Shown here piece after piece: positions 36,364 through 45,298 of a stretch of 64,000 bases of DNA; the first letter of the stretch is position 1, and each line of letters opens with the position of its first letter. The position numbers and the translations under genes are program-made. This DNA comes from WTJH01 sp049889695 (GTDB taxonomy: Bacteria; Bacteroidota; Bacteroidia; Flavobacteriales; Flavobacteriaceae): positions 297,878 to 361,877 of the forward strand of contig JBMHCX010000005.1 of assembly GCA_049889695.1 (NCBI GenBank), given 5' to 3'. The notes under the pieces are model-generated. The model worked only from the letters and a program-made list of their open reading frames with translations. It searched no databases and was not told where the DNA came from.

Positions 36364-37650
36364 ATGAGTGTAATTTTAAAAGTTCACGCCCGGCAGATTC
36401 TCGATTCACGAGGAAATCCGACGGTAGAAGTAGATGTGATCACTGAGAATGGAATTTTAGGCCGTGCGGCAGTTCCTTCTGGTGCTTCCACAGGAGAGCA
36501 CGAAGCAGTTGAACTTCGAGATGAGAATGATGCCTACATGGGCAAAGGAGTTTCGAAAGCTGTAGCCAATGTTAACGATACTTTAGCGCCGCTATTGGTA
36601 GGTGTGTCTGTTTTTGAACAGAACAAGATCGACCAGATGATGTTAGATGCCGATGGTACTCCGAATAAATCAAAATTGGGAGCAAATGCCATCCTAGGTG
36701 TTTCCCTTGCAGCGGCCAAAGCGGCAGCAAATGAATTAGGAATGCCATTGTATCGATATATTGGAGGAGTGAGTGCACATACTTTACCCTTACCCATGAT
36801 GAATATCATTAACGGCGGGTCGCACTCCGACGCTCCTATCGCGTTTCAGGAGTTTATGATTATGCCTGTGGGTGCGGAAACGTTCTCCCAAGCCATGCAA
36901 ATGGGAACCGAAATTTTCCATCATCTTAAAAAAGTGCTAAAGGGAAGAGGATTGAGCACTGCAGTAGGAGATGAAGGTGGTTTTGCTCCGACCTTAGAAG
37001 GAACAGAAGATGCCTTAGACACCATCATTCAGGCAGTAAAAAATGCAGGCTATACACCGGATAGTGAAGTGAAAATAGCCTTGGATTGTGCAGCTTCTGA
37101 ATTTTACAAAGACGGTAAGTATGACTATACGATTTTTGAAGGACCAGATGCTTCAGTTCGTAGCAGTGAAGAACAAGCCCAATACCTAGCCGATCTGGCA
37201 AAGAAATATCCCATTATTTCTATCGAAGACGGTATGGATGAAAACGACTGGGACGGCTGGAAGTCACTCACTGAAAAAGCAGGGGATAGCGTTCAGCTGG
37301 TAGGCGATGATTTATATGTAACCAATGTAGAACGCCTCTCCAAAGGAATCGACCAAAATATTGCAAATTCAATCCTCATCAAGGTGAATCAGATCGGAAC
37401 CCTATCTGAGACCATCGCAGCCGTTGAAATGGCTCACCGTGCAGGCTATACGGCAGTAATGTCGCATCGTTCTGGTGAAACGGAGGATAACACTATTGCA
37501 GACTTAGCCGTAGCCCTCAATACTGGTCAAATTAAGACAGGTTCAGCCTCTAGAAGTGATCGAATGGCCAAGTATAATCAGTTGCTTCGTATCGAAGAGG
37601 AACTCGACCACCAAGCGGTTTTTCCCGGTATGAACGCATTTAACGTATAA
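36364..37650 (+). CDS. eno: Enolase
   Basis: 428 residues. Enolase interconverts 2-phosphoglycerate and phosphoenolpyruvate in glycolysis. ARQILDSRGNPTVEVDV, the SGASTGEHEAVELRD loop, GDEGGFAPTL with the catalytic Glu, the metal-binding Asp in VGDDLYVTN and the C-terminal SHRSGETEDNTIADLAV signature are all intact. It is 10 bp after carA and 36 bp before gltA, suggesting an operon. Confidence 0.98.
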   Translation: MSVILKVHARQILDSRGNPTVEVDVITENGILGRAAVPSGASTGEHEAVELRDENDAYMGKGVSKAVANVNDTLAPLLVGVSVFEQNKIDQMMLDADGTPNKSKLGANAILGVSLAAAKAAANELGMPLYRYIGGVSAHTLPLPMMNIINGGSHSDAPIAFQEFMIMPVGAETFSQAMQMGTEIFHHLKKVLKGRGLSTAVGDEGGFAPTLEGTEDALDTIIQAVKNAGYTPDSEVKIALDCAASEFYKDGKYDYTIFEGPDASVRSSEEQAQYLADLAKKYPIISIEDGMDENDWDGWKSLTEKAGDSVQLVGDDLYVTNVERLSKGIDQNIANSILIKVNQIGTLSETIAAVEMAHRAGYTAVMSHRSGETEDNTIADLAVALNTGQIKTGSASRSDRMAKYNQLLRIEEELDHQAVFPGMNAFNV

Positions 37651-37686
37651 TCGATATAGGCATCTAAATAATTTAAACAACAGCAT

Positions 37687-38952
37687 ATGAGTCAGTCAGT
37701 TACTTTAAACTACGGAGATCAGAGTTTTGAGTTTCCCTTAGTTCAGGGCTCGGAAAATGAGCTAGGAATTGATATTAAAACCCTTCGGTCGGCAACAGGT
37801 CTTATCACCTATGACCCTGGTTATAAAAATACGGGCTCATGTCAGAGTGGTATTACTTTCCTGGATGGGGAAAAAGGGATTTTGCGTTATCGAGGGTATT
37901 CTATTGAAGAATTGGCGGAGAAAGCTTCCTTTTTGGAAGTAGCTTATCTACTCATTTTTGGGGAAATGCCTACGGCACAACAGCTCAAAAAATTCGATAC
38001 AGATATCCGCAGAGAATCATTAGTAGATGAAGACCTAAAAACTATTCTTAAAAGTTTTCCGAAGTCTGCCCACCCCATGGGTGTGCTTTCGTCTTTGACC
38101 TCTGCTCTGATAGCTTTTAACCCTACTTCTGTAGATATCGATTCAGAAAACGATATGTATGAGGCGATTGTTTTGTTGATGGCTAAATTTCCGATCCTCT
38201 GTGCATGGGCGCACCGAAAGGTCAAAGGCCTTCCGTTAAACTATGCCAATACAACATTAGATTATGAGCAGAACTTAGCCCATATGATGTTTAAGATGCC
38301 TCATATAGATTATATTCCAAATCAGAAGGTTATCAATGCACTCAACAAGCTCTTAATCCTTCACGCAGATCACGAACAAAATTGTTCCACTTCTACTGTC
38401 CGGATTGTAGGCTCTTCACATGCAGGTCTTTTTGCTTCCGTTTCTTCGGGTATTTCAGCCCTTTGGGGGCCGTTGCACGGAGGGGCAAACCAAGCCGTTT
38501 TAGAAATGTTAGAAGCTATTCGTGCCGATGGTGGCGACACCAAGAAGTACATGGCCAAAGCGAAAGATAAAAACGACCCCTTCCGTCTGATGGGCTTCGG
38601 TCATCGGGTGTATAAAAACTTTGATCCCCGTGCGCGTATCATCAAAAAAGCAGCAGACGAAGTATTGAATGACTTAGGCATAGACGACCCGATTCTGGAA
38701 ATTGCCAAAGGTCTCGAACAAGAGGCGTTGAACGATCCGTATTTTGTGGAACGTAAGTTGTATCCAAATGTCGATTTCTATTCTGGAATCATCTATCGTG
38801 CGCTTGGAATTCCAACTGAAATGTTTACTGTGATGTTTGCTTTGGGTAGACTTCCAGGGTGGATCGCGCAATGGAGAGAAATGCGTTTGCGTAAAGAGCC
38901 TATTGGTAGACCAAGACAGATCTATACTGGTGCCACTGAAAGAAGCTTATAA
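37687..38952 (+). CDS. gltA: Citrate synthase
   Basis: 421 residues, the hexameric type of Gram-negative bacteria. It condenses oxaloacetate and acetyl-CoA. Catalytic His residues lie in GPLHGGANQAVLEML and GFGHRVYKNFDPRARI, and the catalytic Asp in PNVDFYSGI. It lies directly after eno on the same strand, so transcription with carA-eno is likely. A terminator-like hairpin follows, inside the end of the convergent gene. Confidence 0.97.
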   Translation: MSQSVTLNYGDQSFEFPLVQGSENELGIDIKTLRSATGLITYDPGYKNTGSCQSGITFLDGEKGILRYRGYSIEELAEKASFLEVAYLLIFGEMPTAQQLKKFDTDIRRESLVDEDLKTILKSFPKSAHPMGVLSSLTSALIAFNPTSVDIDSENDMYEAIVLLMAKFPILCAWAHRKVKGLPLNYANTTLDYEQNLAHMMFKMPHIDYIPNQKVINALNKLLILHADHEQNCSTSTVRIVGSSHAGLFASVSSGISALWGPLHGGANQAVLEMLEAIRADGGDTKKYMAKAKDKNDPFRLMGFGHRVYKNFDPRARIIKKAADEVLNDLGIDDPILEIAKGLEQEALNDPYFVERKLYPNVDFYSGIIYRALGIPTEMFTVMFALGRLPGWIAQWREMRLRKEPIGRPRQIYTGATERSL

Positions 38953-38963
38953 GCCAGTAATTT

Positions 38964-39389
38964 TTATAAATCTTCTATGGAAGGCGGCGTTTGCGTCGCC
39001 TTTTCTTTTAATATTTTCCGAAAAAAAGAATGATCGGAAGAGCTTCGGGCATGAATTCTTAAGAAATGATGCTCGCTATAAACGGTGTAGCTGTCGGCCT
39101 CACCCTTGTAGAGCTGAAGTTTGTAATAGGGGATTACAAGAGCATAGGTTTCTAACAAACTCCGAAAACGGACAATGATTCCGTTAGGGCGCATTTCAAT
39201 ATTACAACTGTTGTTATTGTGGTCTAAAGCAAAAAGAGCATGGATCTCTTTGGAACACTGTTTGACGATTAGCTTACTCGATCCTATTCCTTTTCGTTTA
39301 AAGCGCTCCATTAGTGAATAGGGTGCGCCAACACTCGCGTCTATCGACGCCCTTAGTTTGGGATCGTTATAGGAGACATTCCGTAGCAT
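38964..39389 (-). CDS. Conserved-looking protein of unknown function
   Basis: 141 residues, cytoplasmic (no signal peptide or membrane segment), basic and rich in Ser and His. I recognise no domain. It begins MLRNVSYNDPKLRASID and contains FKRKGIGSSKLIVKQC and a hydrophobic patch around LLETYALVIPYYKLQLYKG. The gene is convergent with gltA, whose terminator lies in its 3' end, and divergent from argS, with which it shares an intergenic region of about 100 bp. Confidence 0.75.
   Translation of the reverse strand: MLRNVSYNDPKLRASIDASVGAPYSLMERFKRKGIGSSKLIVKQCSKEIHALFALDHNNNSCNIEMRPNGIIVRFRSLLETYALVIPYYKLQLYKGEADSYTVYSEHHFLRIHARSSSDHSFFRKILKEKATQTPPSIEDL
38979..39009 (+). terminator. Terminator of gltA (overlaps the convergent gene)
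   Basis: AAGGCG (38981-38986) pairs with CGCCTT (38997-39002), extended by a G-T and two G-C pairs, with a T-rich run after it. It starts about 30 bp past the gltA stop and lies within the last codons of the minus-strand gene at 38964-39389. Confidence 0.65.
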
Positions 39390-39465
39390 TTTTCTCGGAA
39401 AGATACAGGTTTAAATATTAGTAAATACGGCTATAGCTAAAGAAATATAGCCCCTGATAAAAGTG

Positions 39466-39473
39466 TATATTTG
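39466..39473 (+). promoter_or_regulatory. -7 promoter element of argS
   Basis: TATATTTG is a perfect TAnnTTTG box. No TTG lies at the -33 distance. A possible TTG start codon of argS (39471) is the last part of this box, which makes that start impossible if the promoter is used. Confidence 0.65.
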
Positions 39474-39488
39474 GCAAAATTTTCATCC

Positions 39489-41264
39489 GTGATACAACAG
39501 CTACTTCAAGAAAAAATAACCGCATTTTTAGCACAGGAATTTGACTGTGAAGTTCAAGCCCTAGAGTTTCAGGCCACCCGTAAAGATTTTGAAGGAGATC
39601 TAACTCTTGTTGTGTTTCCTTTGCTAAGGCTAGTGAAAATGGCTCCAGAGGCCCTTGGAGAGTCTATAGGGAACTATTTACAGCAAGAGGTAGCAGAAGT
39701 AGTGGCCTTTAATGTGGTGAAAGGTTTCCTCAATCTGAGCCTCTCCGATAAAATATATATCGACGCTCTTCAGCAAATCGCAACGGATACTCGTTATGGA
39801 CATCTGACGCCCCATGAAGATTCACCTACACTGATGGTAGAATATTCTTCTCCCAACACCAATAAACCATTGCATTTGGGACATATTCGAAACAACCTAT
39901 TGGGATATAGTGTCGCTCAAATATTGGAGGCTGCTGGAAATAATGTGCACAAAACACAGATCATCAACGATAGAGGTATTCATATCTGTAAGTCTATGGT
40001 TGCTTGGCAACGATTTGGCGCAGGAGAAACCCCAAGTACGTCAGGGATGAAAGGAGACTTTTTAGTAGGGAAATACTACGTTCGTTTCGATCAGGAGTAC
40101 AAAAAGGAAGTTGCTGCTGCTATGGCAGATGGTTTAACTGAAGAAGCCGCAAAAGCCCAAGCTCCAATTCTATTGGAAGCTCAAGAAATGCTCCGGCAGT
40201 GGGAAGCTCAGGATCCCGAAATTCGCTCTTTATGGGCCCAGATGAACGATTGGGTCTATACCGGCTTCAATGAGACCTATCGGCAGATGGGTGTCGATTT
40301 CGACTCCTACTACTATGAGAGTGACACCTATTTATTAGGCAAAGAAATTATTGAAAAAGGTCTTTCAGCAGGGGTCTTTTTCAGAAAACCAGACGGCTCT
40401 GTCTGGATAGACTTAACCGATGAAGGCTTAGACGAAAAAATTTTATTGCGTTCCGATGGGACCGCCGTTTATATGACCCAGGACTTGGGAACAGCAGCTC
40501 AGCGCGTAGCTGATATTCCATCTCTAAATGGGATGGTCTACACGGTTGGAAATGAACAAGACTACCATTTTCAAGTGCTCTTTAAAGTATTAAAGCGCTT
40601 GGGGTATACCTGGGCCGATCGTCTTTTTCATTTGAGCTACGGAATGGTAGACCTGCCGAGTGGGAAAATGAAAAGTCGAGAAGGGACGGTAGTAGATGCA
40701 GATGACCTAATGCGACAAATGAGCCAAACAGCCAAAACATTAGCCGAAGAATTGGGGAAATTAGAAGGAATGGAGTCCGAACAGAAGGAAACGCTCTATC
40801 AGAATATTGGCCTTGGTGCACTTAAATATTACATTCTGAAGGTTGACCCTAAAAAAAGAATTTTGTTCGATCCAGAGGCCTCTGTCGACTTCAATGGCAA
40901 CACCGGTCCTTTCATTCAATACACACATGCTCGAATTTGTTCACTATTGAGAAAAAATCAGCTTGAAGCCTATGATTTAGCTGGGATCACCGCTTTAGAT
41001 CCAAAAGAGAAAGAGGTGATTAAACAACTAATGGAATATCCGGAGCTTGTTCAGCAGGCCGCAAAACAACACAGCCCTGCCTTAATTGCGAATTATATGT
41101 ATGATGTTGTTCGCTTGTTCAACTCCTTTTACCAAAACGTGAGTATTATGGGGACTAGCTCAGTTGAACTTCGTCAATTCAGATTAATACTGGCCCAGAC
41201 GGTGGCGCTGAATCTTAAAAATGCAGGAGGATTGTTGGGAATTCAAATGCCAGAACAGATGTAA
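39489..41264 (+). CDS. argS: Arginyl-tRNA synthetase
   Basis: About 591 residues, a class-I synthetase that charges tRNA-Arg. The N-terminal Add1 domain (residues 1-~100) is followed by the catalytic domain with the HIGH-type motif KPLHLGHIRNN, the KMSKS-type motif SGKMKSREG and the C-terminal anticodon-binding DALR domain. I place the start at GTG 39489 (M-IQQLLQEKITAFL); the longer frame opens with a TTG at 39471 that lies in the -7 box. A bidirectional terminator follows. Confidence 0.95.
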   Translation: MIQQLLQEKITAFLAQEFDCEVQALEFQATRKDFEGDLTLVVFPLLRLVKMAPEALGESIGNYLQQEVAEVVAFNVVKGFLNLSLSDKIYIDALQQIATDTRYGHLTPHEDSPTLMVEYSSPNTNKPLHLGHIRNNLLGYSVAQILEAAGNNVHKTQIINDRGIHICKSMVAWQRFGAGETPSTSGMKGDFLVGKYYVRFDQEYKKEVAAAMADGLTEEAAKAQAPILLEAQEMLRQWEAQDPEIRSLWAQMNDWVYTGFNETYRQMGVDFDSYYYESDTYLLGKEIIEKGLSAGVFFRKPDGSVWIDLTDEGLDEKILLRSDGTAVYMTQDLGTAAQRVADIPSLNGMVYTVGNEQDYHFQVLFKVLKRLGYTWADRLFHLSYGMVDLPSGKMKSREGTVVDADDLMRQMSQTAKTLAEELGKLEGMESEQKETLYQNIGLGALKYYILKVDPKKRILFDPEASVDFNGNTGPFIQYTHARICSLLRKNQLEAYDLAGITALDPKEKEVIKQLMEYPELVQQAAKQHSPALIANYMYDVVRLFNSFYQNVSIMGTSSVELRQFRLILAQTVALNLKNAGGLLGIQMPEQM

Positions 41265-41265
41265 A

Positions 41266-41297
41266 AAAAAATCGCCCCGAAGGGCGATTTTAATTCT
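41266..41297. terminator. Bidirectional terminator between argS and the proteorhodopsin gene
   Basis: A perfect 9-bp stem AAATCGCCC (41269-41277) / GGGCGATTT (41282-41290) with a CGAA tetraloop has an A run on its left and T-rich sequence on its right. It can end argS (plus) and the rhodopsin gene (minus). Confidence 0.9.
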
Positions 41298-41325
41298 TTT
41301 TCATACAATTTTTCCCATGAGGAAA

Positions 41326-42051
41326 TTACTTAGAGCTTACAGCTAGGTTGTAAACTACAAGTCCAAATCCAATTTTGTTGATGGCATCACCAATGTTGTA
41401 TACAACATCCATGGGTAGTCCCCCAAAGATTCCGCTATACCAACCTTCAGTACCAGCCATGTACCCGATAGGATAGATCGCCCATCCGATGAATACAAAT
41501 TTTACAAGAGTTTTGTGAGCACTTTCTACTGCACCACCTGCAGAAGCTGCCAATGTAGCCGCCTCACCTTTCCAGATGATGTATAGGATGTAGAAATACG
41601 CAGCACCAGAAATAGCTCCCCAAAGAGCAGGTCCTGTTCCTGTTGTGAATACCGCTTCTCCAAAGTATCCAGTTACTAACATGATTACTGAATAAAAGAT
41701 AAGCTTCCACATTAATTTTTGTGTTGCACCAGCTGCTTTGAGAATCAAGTAGAACTCAACACACATTAATGGTACGGTTAAAACCCAGTCAACATAACGG
41801 AAGAATGTTGGAGACTCCGCGTTTGTTGCCCAGTAGTCACGCATGTACCAGTAGTGTACAGCTGCAATAAATGTGATCAATCCAGAAACAAGGATTGATG
41901 TTCTCCACTTGTTGTCAAAAGAGTTCATGGAGAGAAAGAAGAATGCAGAAGCTGCCATCATTGCCATACATCCGACAAAGAAAGTAAACCCTACATAATC
42001 GTCAGTCGCCATCGCTGGAGCTACTGAGATAAGACTTAAAAGTTTTTCCAT
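41326..42051 (-). CDS. pr: Green-absorbing proteorhodopsin (light-driven proton pump)
   Basis: 241 residues with seven hydrophobic helices. Helix C has RYVDWVLTVPLMCVEFYLI, which gives the proton acceptor Asp88, Thr92 and donor Glu99 (the DTE set of outward proton pumps). Met96 is at the spectral-tuning site (position 105 in the SAR86 protein), the residue usual in green-absorbing flavobacterial proteins. His66 (in AAVHYWYM) is the acceptor partner, and the retinal Schiff-base Lys is Lys226 (GDAINKIGFG). The mature N-terminus is probably near residue 16. The gene is divergent from blh, which makes the chromophore; carotenoid genes are outside the window. Confidence 0.97.
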   Translation of the reverse strand: MEKLLSLISVAPAMATDDYVGFTFFVGCMAMMAASAFFFLSMNSFDNKWRTSILVSGLITFIAAVHYWYMRDYWATNAESPTFFRYVDWVLTVPLMCVEFYLILKAAGATQKLMWKLIFYSVIMLVTGYFGEAVFTTGTGPALWGAISGAAYFYILYIIWKGEAATLAASAGGAVESAHKTLVKFVFIGWAIYPIGYMAGTEGWYSGIFGGLPMDVVYNIGDAINKIGFGLVVYNLAVSSK

Positions 42052-42081
42052 AATAGAATTAATTATTTGTTTTTGTTTAGG

Positions 42082-42111
42082 TAAATTTAGAAAAAATTAA
42101 ACTAAATCAAA
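42082..42111 (-). promoter_or_regulatory. Putative promoter of the proteorhodopsin gene
   Basis: Read on the minus strand: TTTG (42108-42111), an 18-bp spacer and TAAATTTA (42082-42089), one base from the TAnnTTTG consensus. This would give a leader of about 25 nt. The divergent blh has TATATTTA at 42147-42154 (plus) as its best -7 candidate but no good -33. No regulator site shared by both is evident. Confidence 0.55.
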
Positions 42112-42170
42112 TAAAACCTTCGTTTTTTCATTCATTAATCTTTCAATATATTTATAATCAAATCGTTAGA

Positions 42171-43037
42171 ATGACAAAAAATCATGCTCTTTATATCATT
42201 AGTGGACTGTTATTCACCTTGATGCCGGTTGATTTACAAAATTATCTAGCCATACTAATGATTGTTACTGTAGGTATATTGCACGGTGCCAATGACTTAA
42301 GTGTCGTTAAACACTTATTCAATAAAATCGGTCAAAACATAAACAGAAACATAGGTATATATATAGGTATCGTTCTATTGGGCGGTCTCCTATTTTATGC
42401 TCTCCCGTCTTTAGCCTTGTTGGTGTTTATTGTTGTGAGTGCTTATCATTTCGGGGAGCAACATTTTGAAAGTAAAATGTCACCTTCTTTGTCCTTCCTT
42501 TATTATGTATCCTATGGAGGGCTTATATTTTCGATCATTTTTTGTGCTCATATTTCATTAACCCAATCGATCATAGAAAATATTACAAGCCTCTATATCC
42601 CTAGCGATGCCTTTTGGTGGGGTTTAAGTAGTTGCGGACTGTTATGGTTGATATGGATGTTTAGAGCACTTCCTATCCAAGATGCTCTTCAGGAATTGCT
42701 TCTGGTGGTGTGTTTGGCCCTTTTGAGTTTTAGATCGACCTTACTGTTTTCGTTTGGGTTTTACTTTTGTTTTTTTCATTCCTTGCCCTCTTTACGATCC
42801 CAGCTGATTTTCCTCTTTGGAAGCGTTTCTATGACTTCTCTTAAGTCCTATTTTTATCAGTCATTTCTCTACTGGTTGATGGCTTTGGTGGGCTTGGTTG
42901 CCGTATTGAGTTTTGTCGCATGGGATTTGACAGAAATTTTACCGCTCTTTTTTGTTTTTTTAGCAGCGATCACCTTTCCACATGTAGTTGTTATGGGTTT
43001 TTTGTTTCATCGAATTGGTTCAAAGCATTCCCAATGA
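42171..43037 (+). CDS. blh: Beta-carotene 15,15'-dioxygenase, Brp/Blh family
   Basis: 288 residues, an integral membrane protein with about 8 hydrophobic segments. Blh cleaves beta-carotene into two retinals, the chromophore of the rhodopsin encoded on the opposite strand 119 bp away. The conserved His motifs of the family are present: GILHGANDLSV (about 37), SAYHFGEQHFE (about 91-101), CFFHSLPSLR (about 202-211) and TFPHVVVM near the C-terminus. The length is typical. The divergent rhodopsin/blh layout is common in marine flavobacteria. Confidence 0.93.
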   Translation: MTKNHALYIISGLLFTLMPVDLQNYLAILMIVTVGILHGANDLSVVKHLFNKIGQNINRNIGIYIGIVLLGGLLFYALPSLALLVFIVVSAYHFGEQHFESKMSPSLSFLYYVSYGGLIFSIIFCAHISLTQSIIENITSLYIPSDAFWWGLSSCGLLWLIWMFRALPIQDALQELLLVVCLALLSFRSTLLFSFGFYFCFFHSLPSLRSQLIFLFGSVSMTSLKSYFYQSFLYWLMALVGLVAVLSFVAWDLTEILPLFFVFLAAITFPHVVVMGFLFHRIGSKHSQ

Positions 43038-43040
43038 AGG

Positions 43041-43071
43041 TTGTGACTCCACATAATTCGTTTTACTTTTA
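43041..43071 (+). promoter_or_regulatory. Putative promoter of ffh
   Basis: TTG (43041-43043), a 20-bp spacer and TACTTTTA (43064-43071), close to TAnnTTTG. The -7 box ends 17 bp before the ffh ATG (43089), giving a leader of about 12 nt. Confidence 0.5.
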
Positions 43072-43088
43072 CAGCTTAATTGTAATGT

Positions 43089-44417
43089 ATGTTTGATCAG
43101 CTCAGCACCAAATTAGAATCGGCCTTTAAAGTCCTCAAGGGGCATGGTAAAATCACAGAAATAAATGTAGCTGCAACGCTTAAAGAAGTCCGAAGAGCAC
43201 TTTTAGATGCGGATGTCAATTATAAGATTGCTAAAGAATTCACTAATACGGTTAAAGAAAAAGCTCTAGGGCAGGAAGTTCTAACGAGCCTTCAACCCGG
43301 TCAATTGCTGATTAAGATTGTAAAGGATGAGCTGACAACCCTTATGGGAGATCAGGCAGAAGGGATTAATCTCAATCAAAAGCCCTCCGTGATTCTCATG
43401 TCTGGGCTTCAAGGATCGGGAAAAACAACTCATAGCGGGAAAATAGCCCTCCACTTAAAGAATAAAAAATCTAAAAGGCCTTTATTGGTTGCCTGCGACG
43501 TTTATCGTCCTGCCGCGATTGAACAGTTAAAAGTAGTAGGAGACCAAGTAGGGGTACCAGTTTATGCGGATCTATCATCCAAAGATCCGGTGGCTATTGC
43601 CAAAGCTGGGATTGCTGAAGCAAAAGCCCAAAATTGCGATGTAGTGATCATCGATACTGCTGGTCGATTAGCAGTCGACGACGCTTTAATGAATGAAATT
43701 GAAAACATCCATCGCGCGACAAAACCTCAAGAAACACTCTTCGTCGTCGATGCCATGACAGGGCAGGATGCTGTTAATACGGCAAAAGTCTTTCACGATC
43801 GTTTAAATTTTGATGGCGTTGTGCTCACTAAAATGGACGGAGATACACGTGGAGGGGCAGCACTATCGATTAAATCTGTAGTACAGAAACCCATTAAGTT
43901 CGTTGGGACAGGGGAGAAAATGGAAGCTCTAGATATTTTTTATCCCGAACGGATGGCCGATCGTATCTTGGGGATGGGAGATGTCGTTAGCTTAGTCGAA
44001 AAAGCACAAGAACAATTCGATCAGGAGCAGGCGCGAAAGATCAATAAAAAAATTGCCAAAAATCAGTTTGGCTTCGACGATTTCCTACAACAAATCCAGC
44101 AGGTGAAGAAAATGGGAGATATGAAAGATTTAGTCGGAATGATCCCCGGAGCCAATAAGATGATGAAAGATGTAGATGTTCCGGACGATGGGTTTAAGCA
44201 CATAGAAGCGATTATTCAATCCATGACACCAGAGGAACGTTCTAAACCTCAATTGCTCAACAGTAGTCGAAAAAAGCGAATTGCACGTGGCGCAGGAAGA
44301 GATATACAAGAAGTAAATCAGCTCATCAAGCAATTCAATCAAATGAGTAAAATGATGAAAATGATGCAGGGAGGCAAAGGACGTCACCTGATGCAAATGA
44401 TGCAAAATATGCGATAA
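43089..44417 (+). CDS. ffh: Signal recognition particle protein Ffh
   Basis: 442 residues. Ffh binds 4.5S RNA and signal sequences and targets ribosomes to FtsY and SecYEG. It has the N-domain (about 1-90), the G-domain with the P-loop GLQGSGKTTHSGK, DTAGRLAVDD, and TKMDGDTRGGAAL, and the Met-rich M-domain (FGFDDFLQQIQQVKKMG, and a tail with NQMSKMMKMMQGGKG). The end is rich in Met and Gln, typical of the signal-sequence groove. folD follows 2 bp later. Confidence 0.98.
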   Translation: MFDQLSTKLESAFKVLKGHGKITEINVAATLKEVRRALLDADVNYKIAKEFTNTVKEKALGQEVLTSLQPGQLLIKIVKDELTTLMGDQAEGINLNQKPSVILMSGLQGSGKTTHSGKIALHLKNKKSKRPLLVACDVYRPAAIEQLKVVGDQVGVPVYADLSSKDPVAIAKAGIAEAKAQNCDVVIIDTAGRLAVDDALMNEIENIHRATKPQETLFVVDAMTGQDAVNTAKVFHDRLNFDGVVLTKMDGDTRGGAALSIKSVVQKPIKFVGTGEKMEALDIFYPERMADRILGMGDVVSLVEKAQEQFDQEQARKINKKIAKNQFGFDDFLQQIQQVKKMGDMKDLVGMIPGANKMMKDVDVPDDGFKHIEAIIQSMTPEERSKPQLLNSSRKKRIARGAGRDIQEVNQLIKQFNQMSKMMKMMQGGKGRHLMQMMQNMR

Positions 44418-44419
44418 TT

Positions 44420-45298
44420 ATGACACAGATCTTAGACGGAAAACAACTCTCCAACACTTTAAAAGAAGAAATTAAAGCTGCCGTAAGTACACGGACGGCC
44501 AACGGACTCAAGAAGCCGCACTTAGCAGCAGTTCTGGTCGGAAACGATGGTGCTAGCCTCACTTACGTGGGGAGTAAAGTACGTGCCTGTGAAGCAGTAG
44601 GGTTTGAATCTACCCTTATTCGTCTAGAAGATTCTATTTCAGAGGAATCTCTTTTGGCGGAAATTCAACGCCTAAATGAGAATCCTGATATCGATGGATA
44701 TATCGTTCAATTACCACTTCCTAAGCACATCGATGAGGAACGTATTCTATTGGCTGTAGATCCAATCAAGGACGTAGACGGTTTTCATCCGGCAAATTTT
44801 GGCCGTATGGCACTAGAATTACCCACTTTTATTCCAGCGACTCCTTTTGGGATCATGGAAATGCTTAAACGCTATAAGATCGAAACCTCGGGGAAGCATT
44901 GCGTAGTCATCGGACGAAGCCATATCGTGGGAAGACCTATCAGTATACTCATGAGTCAGAAAGGGGAGGCCGGGAATGCAACCGTTACACTAACCCATAG
45001 CCGTACTCAGAATATTGAAGAACTGACCAAAACAGCGGATATAGTCGTTTCTGCTCTTGGAATACCAGAATTCTTAAAAGCAGATATGGTCAAAGAAAAC
45101 GCTGTAATCATTGATGTCGGTATCACTCGTGTTGCCGATCAGAATCACCCTAAAGGCTATGTAATCAAAGGAGATGTAGCGTATGAAGAAGTGGCTGCCA
45201 AAGCAAGTGCCATCACTCCTGTTCCTGGAGGTGTTGGGCCAATGACCATTGCAATGTTACTCAAAAACACTCTCCTGGCCTGCGAAAGAAAGGCTTAG
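44420..45298 (+). CDS. folD: Bifunctional methylene-tetrahydrofolate dehydrogenase / methenyl-tetrahydrofolate cyclohydrolase
   Basis: 292 residues. FolD interconverts 5,10-methylene- and 10-formyl-tetrahydrofolate in one-carbon metabolism. The catalytic Lys is in LTYVGSKVRACEAVGF, with GYIVQLPLPKHID, PIKDVDGFHPANFGRM and the Rossmann-type loop VIGRSHIVGRPISIL. It is translationally close to ffh (2 bp gap). Its stop overlaps the end of the convergent gene by 4 bp. Confidence 0.97.
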   Translation: MTQILDGKQLSNTLKEEIKAAVSTRTANGLKKPHLAAVLVGNDGASLTYVGSKVRACEAVGFESTLIRLEDSISEESLLAEIQRLNENPDIDGYIVQLPLPKHIDEERILLAVDPIKDVDGFHPANFGRMALELPTFIPATPFGIMEMLKRYKIETSGKHCVVIGRSHIVGRPISILMSQKGEAGNATVTLTHSRTQNIEELTKTADIVVSALGIPEFLKADMVKENAVIIDVGITRVADQNHPKGYVIKGDVAYEEVAAKASAITPVPGGVGPMTIAMLLKNTLLACERKA

